A stretch of DNA of 64,000 nucleotides from NCBI GenBank assembly GCA_963585895.1, contig OY757916.1, positions 19,339,027 through 19,403,026 on the forward strand, given 5' to 3'. Positions 36,801 to 49,900 of this stretch are shown here, one piece after another. Positions within the stretch are counted from its first letter, which is position 1, and every line of letters starts with the position of its first letter. The translations under genes were made by a program, and so were the position numbers. The stretch comes from Sepioteuthis lessoniana. Lineage: Eukaryota; Mollusca; Cephalopoda; Myopsida; Loliginidae. The notes under the pieces are model-generated. The model was not told the origin of the DNA. It saw only the letters and a list, made by a program, of their open reading frames with translations, and searched no databases.

Positions 36801-39800
36801 ATGTTAAATAAGCGTTTATTCATTCCATAATGTCATACTGAATAATTTTATATTTTTATAGTACTAATATCTTCACAGAATAGATCTTAATCATTTGTTC
36901 AGAATTTTCAAAACTTCAACCAAACAATCCCTCATTGTTAAGTCATCTAAAAGATTATTATGAGCAGATAAGTATAGAATTTGTATGAATTTGCCAACTT
37001 TTTTTCTCTCATTATATGCTTATTCAAATAGTTACTGATTAAAACAAAAGTTGTAAGTTTTCATCTTAGAAAAAAAAAATAAGAGGATATTTTTTAGTAC
37101 TTTACAGTTTCTTTTATCTTGAAAACTTCCAGAAATGTATCAACAGTAAAAAGTTGCATCAATTTACAATAATTAATTAAAAAAAAAAAATAGGACAAAT
37201 AATAACAGAATAATCCATAATTTTATCTTCCTTTTGAGTCTTGCTCACAAAAAAAAAGGAGAAAAAATTATGTAAAAAGCAAACTATCTTCTGAATTCAA
37301 TTCAAATATATATCTATATACTTATACTAAAGTTTTATCAGGATGGGAATTCCTTCTTTTTTCGTTTTAATAATAAATTGGTGTTTTTTCCTTTTAGTAC
37401 TGGAAAACAGTTCAACTGGATCAAGGGCAATAATTCAAGGATAAAGATTTCATAGTTATTTCCCTTGTGTAACTTCTTTAAAAAAATCATTTTTACTTTT
37501 TTAACACCGGTTAATTTTCTGTCAACAGATCAAATTTCTGCAACTTGTTTTCTCTTACAAGCTTTCTTCTGCACGCGTAGAATAAACGTAATTGTCATAG
37601 AAAATGGATTTGACGACCCGAGTTCAAACCCTACACGAGACTGTTAGCATTTCAATTTGCACTAATGCTCTTGAAAAAGGTATGAATCCATCTTTTCTAT
37701 CCTCCAGCTATGGGTAAATAGTAGAGCAGAAGACTTTAATCTTGATGAGCTAACTGGTCTAGAAGGTGATTCTGAATTCAAACTCTGCAGAGGGAGTTCC
37801 CGTGGCATAGTGGCTAATATGCTGGACTACAACACGATAGTAAGCAACTTTGAACTCCAGTCACAATATTACATTCACTTTTAGACTAATACCCTTGGGA
37901 AAGTTATGAACTCTCTTATCCCTCTACTAATGTTAAATAGTGATACTATTTTCCTTCTACAAGGACGACTTTGGCATTAAATAACTCACAAAGGTTGACA
38001 TGCTATTAGATCAAAAACCAAATAAAACATAACTCCATTTAAAAATTGACCTTGTGTCCCATGATGGAGAGGTTGGGTAAATACATACTGGCTTTCTTCT
38101 TCAATATAAAACTTACAGGATTTGCCAAACATGTTTTGATTTTTTTTTATATTATTTCAGTCAGCTCTTAGAATTTACAGGTAATGAATTTATATGGAGT
38201 TTTCAGCCTATCTTTTTCTTATATAGACATTTGTACATATAGAGACACTCATGGTATAATTACCATCATAGGAAATGGACACAGTGACCAGAATTCAAAT
38301 CCTCAACAAAGATGTTTCTATTTCACATAGCACTAAAATCCTCAGAAAAGGTTTGAATCCAACTATTCCCTCTCCAGCAATGGGTAAATAGCAGGCAAGT
38401 CTGTGTTAACTTTGAAATGGCAACTGATCTAGAAGGAAAATTCTGAATTCAACATTGCAAAAAATTTGACCTTGTGTCACATCCTACTCACATGGAGAGG
38501 TTGGATAAATAAAATTATTTTCACATATACTTCTAGTCCCATGGCCTCTAACAGGGGTTTTAAACTTAAGGACTCCAAAGGGGAAAAAAAACTTTTAATT
38601 CTAATCTGCAATAGGCTGCAATTTTTTTTTTTTTAATGAATACGCATATGATAGTAAGTGGGATATGTGATTTAATTAGAAGATGGAGGAGGCAAATTAT
38701 TAATTTCAAATTTTTCCTAATTTTGTTTTTACTTTTAACAAGAAGTGATGAATTCAACCATAACAGAATTATATATATTTATTTATTTACTGTAGATAAA
38801 AAATATTAAAAGGTACATTGCATATTGGCTTGCAATTTTTTTTTATTAAATCTGCTGATTAAAAGCTGCTGATTCTGAATGCTCTGTGTACTGTCAAATG
38901 ATACTCTTTCTTCCAATTCACTCCATTGTTGTGGAAAATGATTACTGCAAATCAATTTATGTGAATCAGATTTTCAAAAGTGAATTTCTGCATACAAGTT
39001 TCAAATTCTCATCACAAAAGGTATAAATTCAGTTTTATTTCAGTGCTTTATAATACAATTGAAATAAATTGTGGCAGAAAGAAATAATTTCAAATTTATT
39101 GTTTAGCGCAGGAATTATTTTGGCTGTTGAAGTTTCAATTTATATTTTCGACCAATGAGAATGATTTATGCCATTCTGCTCGGATGACTTTGCCAGGCAA
39201 TATAAAAGGCTGTGTAAACACTCTCTCTCTCTCTCTCTTCCTCACTCATCCTAGCAGCAGAACAGACCAACATCAATATGAGGAGAGTACATTCAATTTT
39301 TGGACCATTGTTTTCTCAAGAAGATCATTCCTTTATCATTTATTCATTCCTTCTAGACCAACTGATCCTCGAAGCTTCAAGTTGGATGTTTAATTCCAGC
39401 TCTAACATCTGTAACTGCTTTCTTCCCTTTGTACGACTCACAGTACAGGGCTTTTCTCTCAAGCTGTCATTAAAGTTTCTGGAACTCATCAATATTCTCG
39501 TCCACTCATGTTTTACTCCTTTCTTAACAGGGCAAGACAACCAATTTATAATTAAAAAATAAAATATTAAACCTTATTTATTTACTAGCTGTACCCTGCC
39601 ACGCGTAGTTGTGGCTCAGTTTGTTCAAATGGGAAAAAAAAAGAAGAAAATGCATGTTTCTAATATGTTTAATTTTCCAATACTTGTGGATACACAATAT
39701 TTTTGGTAGTTCCAGTTTCTGTGTAAATAAAGAGATTGTCTGGATTGCCAACTCTGGAACAGGCAACATTTAATTGCTCATGTGATAAGCAATCAGTGTG

Positions 39801-42800
39801 TAAATATAAGCCACACAATTCTAAAGATTCTCCCTGTGCTTTGTTGATCGTGATTGCAATTGCAATCTCTTAAATTGAAGTGACATATCTGTTGGAATTT
39901 AGTAAACAATTCATTACTACTGAACCAACGAAATATGGTTTAAGAAAGAAAACTTTTTAATGGATGTCTTTCATTGAAGTTAAACACAAAAAAATATTTT
40001 GTAAACAATTCGTAGGAATAAAAATAAATTTACTTACTACTGAACCATCAAAAATTTACTTACAACTGAACCAACAAAATATGGTTTAAAGTTTAGTGTC
40101 AACCAAAAAAAAAGAAAAGTGACTAAGCAAAAAAAATAAAATCATGTGTAAAATTCTTGGAAATGGAAGTTATGTTTTCACATTCGGCTTTTGTTGGAGA
40201 ATCATCATATTGCGCTGGTAGCACAGATATCCCTGACCCTCTCTCGCCACTCCTCCCTATCGTTCATCGCCCTAGATAGGTCTTCAGGACAACATCCCGT
40301 ATCCTCACATAGCTGCTGAATGTATGTTCGTGCTGGTCGTCCTGCTTTTGCACGGCCATGTGTGGGGGTCCATAAGAGTACATCACTTATGAGTTCGTCC
40401 CTGCTTCTCCAGCAGTGTCCTGCATGTCTGGCTCGTCTAACTTGAATAGTTTTCGTGATAGGGGGTAGGTGGCCGTACAGTTGGTGTCTTGTGGGGTGTT
40501 GCCGCCAGGACTTGTTTAAGATTGCACGTAGCATTCTTGTGTAATTGCCGTCTAGCTTCTTCTCCAGCCGTTTTGTTAGCGTCCATGTAGTGGAGCCATA
40601 TAGCAGTATCGATGTGACTGCTGCCTGGAAGAAACTGCATTTCATTTTATCGTTTAGGTCTGATTTCCAAATAATCGATAACCTATTGAGAGCTGTCCAT
40701 GCTTTCGCTAACCTCGTTTCGATGTCCTTTTCGGTTGATTCGACGCTGCTTCCTAGGTAAGTGAATTTGTCTACTAGTTTAAGAGGGGTTCCTTCTAGAG
40801 TGGAGATGTCCCCCGTTTGGTTATAGCACATATATTCCGTTTTGTGTGCATTAACATAGAGGCCTATGTTTGCTGCTGCTCGTACCAAACTATGCAGTAG
40901 TGTTTCGGCTTGGTCAGGTGTATTTGCCAGTATTGCTATGTCATCGGCGTAGTCAGCGTCGGTAATTGTTGTTGCGGGGTACCTTCTGCTTCTTTTCTTC
41001 GTCAGTTCGAAGCCATTCTCTTTGATTTTGTCAATCGATGTTCTAAGTACGTAGTCTAGACAAATGATAAAGAGGTACGGAGCCAGCGTGTCCCCTTGTA
41101 GTACTCCTGCTACAATGTCAAAGTATTCTGTGTCTCCATCTGGTGATCGTACTTTTACTTTAGTGTTTCTATAGAGAATCGTTATTGCCTCTACGGTTTC
41201 TTTAGGTATGCCGTACGCTAGTAGGATTTGTTCCATCTTTCCTCTGTGAATGGAATCGAAGGCCTTGGTAAAGTCAACAAAAATTAATGTCGCTTGTAGG
41301 TTTTTTGCCCGTACACCTTCAGGGATTCTACGGATGGTTAATATTTGTGAGGTTGTGGATCTATTTCTTCGGAAGCCATTTTGGTTTTTTCTAAGTATGT
41401 TGTCGATTTCGGGTTCTATGCGGTTTCGTAGTAGGGCATTGTAGATTTTGGCTGCTATGGATGTATGTCATCGAATTGTCTGGTCTTCCATACTTCCGGG
41501 TGAATTTCGTCCAGCCCTGCAGCTTTCCTATTTTTAATTTTTCTGAGAACCGAGTCGAGTTCTTCTTGTGTGAACGGTCCTAGTTTAATGTCTAATTGTT
41601 TGCTAATTATTCTGGTGATTGGTTCATGTGTTATTTTCGGTGGGTTTCCTAGTAAGTTTTCGAAGTGCTGTTTCCACAGTTTTATTCTTTCTTGTTGGTT
41701 TGCTGCTTTCAGTTTTGCTTTGGCTGTGTTCTTTCTTCTACTCACTTCGTTTATTGTTTGCCAGGCTATCATAGATTGTCTATCTTCCACCGAGTCTCTA
41801 ATCTTATCTATCTGATTTTGAATGCATTCTGTCTGTTCCTTTATATATATGCCTGCTAATTGATATTGTGCCGTTTTTACTTTTAAGGCATTTGTGTTTG
41901 TTGGGTTTTTTCGATAGTTTTTGGAGACTGTTTTCACTAGTGCACATATTTCTCTCACCGCTAATGTTTCCCAAGGGACTCTATATTTAGTTTTGAGTTT
42001 TGTTGGAATGTATTTCGCTGCTGCCTTGAGGTGTGCATTGACGAAATTTTCATATTCGTCATTTGGTGTACTTTTTTCCGTCTTTTCTTGTAGTGTTTCG
42101 AATCTGTTTCTTAATTCTAATACGTATTTATCTCTTATATCTCTGTTGTTCAATAGGGCCCAGTCATAGTGTTTGGTGGTCGCTGTTCATTTGGCGTTTT
42201 TTTGTAGGCTTAACCGTATTTTCGCCGTGACTATTCGGTGATTGGTGGATACACCCTCAAAAGAGGAGTATGCCTCGCAATTCATTGCACTATTTTTCCA
42301 TTTCTTGTTTATAAGGACGTAGTCTATCTGAGCTTTAGTATTGTTTGCGTACGTGTATGTCCATAGTTTGCCCTCTCTTTTTTGGTAGTTTGTATTGAGG
42401 CATGCTAATCTATTTTCTATCATGAAATCTGTTAGATGTTGCCCATTCCTATTTGATGTGTTGTGGAGGCTGTATTTATTGTTTCCGTCTTTCCCGATTA
42501 GGGCATTTATGTCTCCGCCAATGACTAACATGTTGCGTTTCGGGATGCTACGCACTAATGAGGATAACTCATCGTAGAAGGTGACTAGTTCAGTTTCTTC
42601 ACTAACATTGGTGGGGCTGTAGCATGAGATGATTGTTGCACTGGGGTTGCCGTTAAAAGTAGCTGCCATCATTCTAGGTTGTATTTTCTCAACGCTATTT
42701 ATCGTTTTTAATCCTACCCCTCCTACTGCAGCGTTGACAGAGTTTTTCCATGCGGATACGGTGACGAGCGACCATCCATTGCCAGTTTCGTGATATTTGA

Positions 42801-45800
42801 TTTCTTCTGTGTGCGTGTATCTGTGTTCTTGTATGCATATTATATCAATCTTATGTTCTTCGGCCTATGTGATTAGCTCTGGTAGTTGTCCTATTCTATT
42901 TAAGGTTCTTACGTTAAATGTGGCTATTTGTAGTGTTTGCTTGCATTTTAGTAATTTTGATTGTTTGAGCTCTGTAGCTGATTTTTCGAACACTGAGGCC
43001 AGGGCTCCAACCTCAGCAGGACGCGCCCCTTTTTTACCCGCGCAAAGAGCGATGGGGTTTGTGTATGTGATTTGAGTGTGGGTCATGGTTATCTTTCGAT
43101 GGCTGTTTTATTCTCTTCTATAGAAGCCACTCTTATAGAGGAGCAGCAGTAGTTCCCCGATCGAACTAACGATCCTGAGCGTAAAGTCATCAAACTCTCG
43201 TCCAGGACCCGTTTAGGTATTGAGTTTGGTCACCCATGGGTTTATTCAAATACCTTTACGTACATCATGCTGCTTCCCATGTGTACGTATATAAAATGAA
43301 ATAAAATTTAAAAAATAAAATAAAATAAATAAATAAATAAAAATAAAAAAGGTGGGGTAAATATGATTGAGGGTTTTTGGGGGTTTTTTTGTTTTTTTGC
43401 AGTATTGGGAGGTTTTCCCAGGCTTTTTAGTTTTTTTTTGTTTTTTTTTTTACTGGCGTTTTAGGCTTTTACTTTTTCTTCTAAACTATTGTTTACCAAT
43501 TTTTAAATTATATTATAGAAGAGATTCAAAAACATTCTGCCGTTTTCGCTGACATAAGGACAGAGAGAGTCTTTAAAATCAATTTGGGTTTACAGTAGAG
43601 TAAGCATGTCTTTACATTTAAAATGCATAGTTTAAGCATTATTTTACAAACAAAATACAGCATAACATTTTGTAAAAATTCAGCATTTTTAATTAATAGG
43701 ACTTAAAGACATACTGACCAATATTGATACATTTCTTCCTCTGCCGGCTCGTGTGTTCAAATGTTTCTTCTTCATTTAATGTTTACTTACTACTGAATTT
43801 TAGGGACGGTCTGTTCCTTTCGGGGGGGGGGAAAGGGAAGTTAATTTCATTTTTTTTTCTTTTCTTTTCTCTTGCGGGGGGTGGCTGGGGTGGCATTAGG
43901 TGTTTTAGGCTTTTACTTTTTCTTCTAAACTACTGTTAGGGCTTTCTTTACCAATTTTTAAATTATATTAGAGAAGAGATTCAAAAACATTCTGCCGTTT
44001 TCGCTGACATTAGGACAGAGAGAGTCTTTAAAATCAATTTGGGTTTACAGTAGAGTAAGCGTGTCTTTACATTTAAAACGCATAGTTTAAGCATTATTTT
44101 ACAAACAAAATACAGCATAACATTTTGTAAAAATTCAGCATTTTAAATTAATAGGACTTAAAGACATACTGACCAATATTGATACATTTCTTCCTCTGCC
44201 GGCTCGTGTGTTCAAATGTTTCTTCTTCATTTAATGTTTACTTACTACAGAATTTTAGGGACGGTCTGTTCTATTTGGGGGGGGAAGTTAATTTCATTTT
44301 TTTTTCTTTTCTTTTCTCTTGGGGGGGGGGGGCTGGGGTGGCATTAGGTGTTTTAGGCTTTTACTTTTTCTTCTAAACTACTGTTTACCAATTTTTAAAT
44401 TATATTATAGAAGAGATTCAAAAACATTCTGCCGTTTTCGCTGACATTAGGACAGAGAGAGTCTTTAAAATCAATTTGGGTTTACAGTAGAGTAAGCGTG
44501 TCTTTACATTTAAAACGCATAAGTTGGAGAAAAACGACTTATTAAGAATATTTTTTTTAATTATTGTAATATTTTTGGATAATAAGTATATAAAAACACT
44601 CCTGAATTCGAATAAAATACTCTCAGAAAATTTTAAACCAATTAGTGGTATAAAACTGGAGATTATCGGTTAGTAACAAACATTTACATTTTTATTTATA
44701 TGGTTTTAAAATTTTATACAAAATGATTTTTTGGGGTAAGCAATGTGTACCCTGCTTTTTAAGAATACACACCACTGGCTACATGTAAAATCTTTACATG
44801 TCTTTAAATCTTTTTTTCCCCAAGTAGCTGTGGTAGAATATACAAAGGTGAGACATGCTGCCCACTAAAAGTATAGCAAAAGGAACATCAAAAAGCAGTA
44901 ATACCAGGTGAAATCAAAAAGTCAGGTCTGGCAGACCATATATTGAAGGGAAAAGGAGCCATCTGCCCTTATAGGATGAAGTCAAATTAATAAATAGGGA
45001 TAAAATATTAGTGAATAAGACGTCTCAAAGAAGCAGAGCATATGTTAGGTTATAGTAACCTCTTGAGTAAACCAAATATAGAGATAAATACAATATGGGA
45101 ACCATTAATTAAAAAGGCTAGATTAGATTAAATAAAAAAAGTAAGAATTAATTGCAATATGAACAAAAGTAAAAAAAAAAATCATAAATAGTAATAAGTA
45201 GTAATACAAAGTCTAGATAAAAATATTAGGTTTATAAGTCCCAAAAATTCCCTCTGAATTGTCTATAATGCATATTGTGACATAATGGAAATAGGTATTC
45301 AGTTTATACAGTTTTAAGTGAAATCATCAAGAGATCTCAGGTTCAATCCTGACTACGGGAAAAAATAACAAGAAATTTTTAAGGTATCTTAAGAACTGTA
45401 CCTGGTTAAGATTAACAGAATTAGAACAACCTACCCCCGTGGATTAAATAAAGAGTTTCACACTTCTGTGAAGGTTTCCGAATTTGACAAGAAACACCTG
45501 AAGAAGAGCAGATCAGCTGAAACGTTGTGTATATAACAATAAAGATGATTGATTTGTCCATGCCTCCCACCAGGCAAGATTTAACACAAGGTCTTTTTTA
45601 TAGTGGGAATTTAGGGGAGGATGAGGTTGTCTATAAGCCAAGACTTGGGCTTAGCTGGACTATACTGGTCATAGGATCACAAGGTGCAATGTGAACTATG
45701 CTAGCTTTTGCTAATTCTCCCAGCACGTATGCCAGGTAACCTTGCTGGTCATAGTTTCAACAGACCCAAAGATCTAGTAGTATGCTTGTCATTGATCCGA

Positions 45801-46330
45801 TCCTTCACCCACCCAAAAGTAATTGGCCGGAGCCAGGGGCCATTTGGCCTCAAAGTTATCATTGATCATTTACACACAACCCAGCATGTATGCCAAGGCC
45901 AGGGAGGACAATAGGCTGAATAATATAAATCTTTTCGTTTCCATTTAAATCTTTCTCAAAATATTATCAAAAGTAACATCTACTAAAAAAAATTATACAT
46001 ACAGCCAAATGGGTTTGTACTTTTAAAGGTAACATCAAGAGGAAAGTTCCAAACAAGGATTTGACGACTGTCTTGACTTTTCCTTGTAACTTGTGTAATA
46101 CTTTCTTCAAGGCCCTGTAGAAATACAAAACACAAATAATTACACATTTAAAATACAACTTAATACATTTAAATAATGATTGAAATAATCATCTATAAAT
46201 TTACTTCTACTTTTTTTACATTGCATTAATTTTTTTTTAAATTAAGTGTTATACTCTTCAAAATAATTGTTTTTATCAGAAAAATTTATATTGTAGGATT
46301 TTCAAAATAATCATAAAATAATTTCTTGAA

Positions 46331-46407
<77 letters not shown>

Positions 46408-46594
46408 CATTTAGGCAGCATTTCTTCTTTAAACAATGATTGAAATAATCATTTATAAATTTACTTCTACTTTTTCTTACATTGCATTCATTTTTTTTTA
46501 AATTAATTGTTATACTCTTCAAAATAATTGTTTTTACCAGAAAAATTTATATTGTAAGATTTTTAAAATAATCATAAAATAATTTCTTGAAGTG

Positions 46595-46634
<40 letters not shown>

Positions 46635-46868
46635 CATTTAGGCAGCATTTCTTTGTTGAAGCATATTTGATTAAATATTATAGACATCCTTAGTCTACAT
46701 ATTTTTATTTTGGCTGGTTTTTATTTTAGGGGTTCAAAAGTACTTGGGAACCAGCTTAATACAAAAAATTTATTCACCAATGCCAGTCAGATATCATAAC
46801 ATCCATATGGCGATTTGAAAGAATGGAAATAAAAATATGTAGACAAAGGATATCTATAATATTTAATG

Positions 46869-46914
<46 letters not shown>

Positions 46915-49900
46915 CACTCTGATCCTAATAGCATATTTATGAGGGTCAATCAATAAATAAGATTATTAGAGATGAGACCTAACAAAAAAAATAGCACAGT
47001 AATTATGCTTGAAGGAGAGAAATGGAGTTACCTTCCATGGACAAGGCATTGTGGAATTATAGGGACTTGAAGAACAAACGGATACAAGTAAGGGAAAATA
47101 AATACAAACTTGAAAATCAGCTATGACACACAGACATACATTTGATAGGTACACACAAAGTTAAAACCGCTTTTCCTGGTCAATAGACACGTGTCTCTGC
47201 CAGTAGGTAAATAAAACTAATTGTTTTGTTGTACACCACTCAGCCGTCTCTTTCCAGTTTTATTTACATATTTTCTTTGTTTGTAAAAACATAACAAAGA
47301 TTTAGTTTAGTTTCATTGTTTAACAGCACATCCAACTTTGCCAAAGTCATCCTTGTAGAATGATATTAGCAGTACTATTTAACCCATAGCTGGGTAAATA
47401 CATCCTAGCTTTCTTCTGCGATATAAACCTAAGATTTCAATTGCACTAACTGAATTTGCCAAACATGGTTTGATCTTTTTAATATTATTATTATCATTTC
47501 ATTCACCTCAAATAATGAGAATTTTTTTTTGAATAACAAAATACATTTTTTTTTAATTTTCTTCCATAAATTTAAAGTCAGCATTATGTGGAATTGGCTT
47601 AGAGCAAAAATCATTTTAATCTTACAAAAATATTTGTTTTAAGACAATTCAACATTGCAACAAATCAAGCAGACAACTCCAGGCTTAAACAGAGGTCTGT
47701 CATCAAAATTTTTATGGCTAAGAAGTGCAAACTATGTGAAATTTACAAAAAAATGAGTGCTATATACAGGGGAATATATTTTTACAAATGGGTTTAACAT
47801 GGGTTTGCTATTACAAGACAGAATTAAAAAGGCAGTCCATGAAGTTGAAACATAGACTCTCAAGTAAAGAAAAGGTCCTAGGTGCAGCAGTCAGTAAAGG
47901 CCAGGCTGATAGTGTTCTGAGACATGAAAAGACCCATCATTATTGTTTTCCTTGAAAAAGCTGCAACTATTAACAGTGTATCCTTTTGCCAACTTCTTAG
48001 GCGAAACTCACCTTATTTATTGAATGACCCTCATATCATATTTCTATGTTGTAATATACTTACAGATGTAATGGCCCAATCTGATCCATAAACAAAAGAA
48101 TACCGACAATACAGTTCATCAAATTCAGGAAACTATAAAAAAAGACAAAAAGGAAATAAGAAAAAAATGAAAATGAAATGAGTGAAGTTCAAACTCACAG
48201 ACAATGGCTTGTGAGATTATTACAAGATACAAACATTTAGCAACCCCAAAACAGGTGATTTGACTCAAGAAAGAAAATTACAAATTTTATTTTAATTTTA
48301 CTAAGATAAGAAAAAACCAAACAAGTGCATTTGGAAGAGATTTTTTTATTGACTGATTTTAATAGCAGGCCAACCCATTGAGGTTATTTTATACCTAGAG
48401 GTCAGAGAATAGAGTTCATTGTGTGTTAATTTTTATATTTTTTGTGTTGCTGTTTCTTAAGAGGTTTTATATTGCTTTAAAGACATACTGACCAATATTG
48501 ATATATTTCTTCCACTTGGCTCCTGAGTTGTGAAATAATGCTTAAACTATGCGTTTTAAATGTAAAGACACGCTTACTCTACTATAAAGCCAAATTGATG
48601 TTAGCCTTTCCACATGTCAGCGAACAAGGCAGAATGTTTTTGAATATCTTCTATCGAATAATTAAAAAATTCGTAAAGAAAGCCCTAACAGTAGTTTAGA
48701 AGAAAAAGAAAAAGCCTAAAACACCTAATGCTACCACAGCCCCCCCCCCCAAGAAGAAGAAGAAGAAAAAAAAAAAATTTGTTAAGCTCTATAATTCCTG
48801 AAGCCTGCTAGGTTCCTAACTGTAGTAAAAAAAAAAAAAATGAAAAACCTAGGAAAAGTCCCAATACAGTACCAGTGAAAGTCATACGAAAGTACTTTAA
48901 TGTTGGACTTTAACTAAGTTAAAACTTAAAACTTAAACCAAAATTACCCTCCCCCCCCTTTTTTTTTTTTTTTTTTGCGTACATATGGGAAGCAGCATGA
49001 TGTACGTAAAGGTATTTGAATAAACCCATGGACGACCAAACTCAATACCCAAACGGGTCCTGGACGTGAGTTTGACGACTTTACGCTCAGGATCGCTAGT
49101 TCGATCGGGGAACTACTGCTGCTCCTCTATAAGAGTGGCTTCTATAGAAGAGAATAAAACAGCCATCGAAAGAAAACCATGACCCACACTCAAACCACTT
49201 ACACAAACCGCATCGCTCTTCGCGCGGGTAAAAAAGGGGCGCGTCCTGCTGAGGTTGAAGCCCTGGCATCGGTGTTCGAAAAATCAGCTACAGAGCTCAA
49301 ACAATCAAAACTACTAAAATGCAAGCAAACACTACAAATAGCCACATTTAACGTAAGAACCTTAAATAGAATAGGACAACTACCAGAGCTAATCGCATCG
49401 GCCGAAGAACATAAGATAGACATAATATGCATACAAGAACACAGATACACGCACACAGAAGATATCAAATATCACGAAACTGGCAATGGCTGGTCGCTCG
49501 CCACTGTATCCGCATGGAAAAACTCTGTCAACGCCGCAGTAGGAGGGGTAGGATTACTTATAGGACCTAGAGCACTAAAAACGCTTAATAGCGTTGAGAA
49601 AATACAACCTAGAATGATGGCAGCTACATTTAATGGAAACCCCAGAGCAACAATCATCTCATGCTACAGCCCCACCAATGTTAGTGAAGAAAATGAACTA
49701 GTCACCTTCTACGATGAGTTATCCTCATTAGTGCGTAGCATCCCGAAACACAACATGTTAGTCATTGGCGGAGACATGAATGCCCAAATCGGGAAAAACG
49801 GAAACAACAAATACAGCCTCCACAACACGTCAAATAGGAATGGGCAACATCTAACAGATTTCATGATAGAAAATAGATTAGCATGCCTCAATACAAACTA

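Noticed and set aside
39127-39562. Overlapping plus-strand frames of 88 and 94 codons
   Set aside because: No known domain, no splice context consistent with a gene on the plus strand; AT-rich intron of B9D1.
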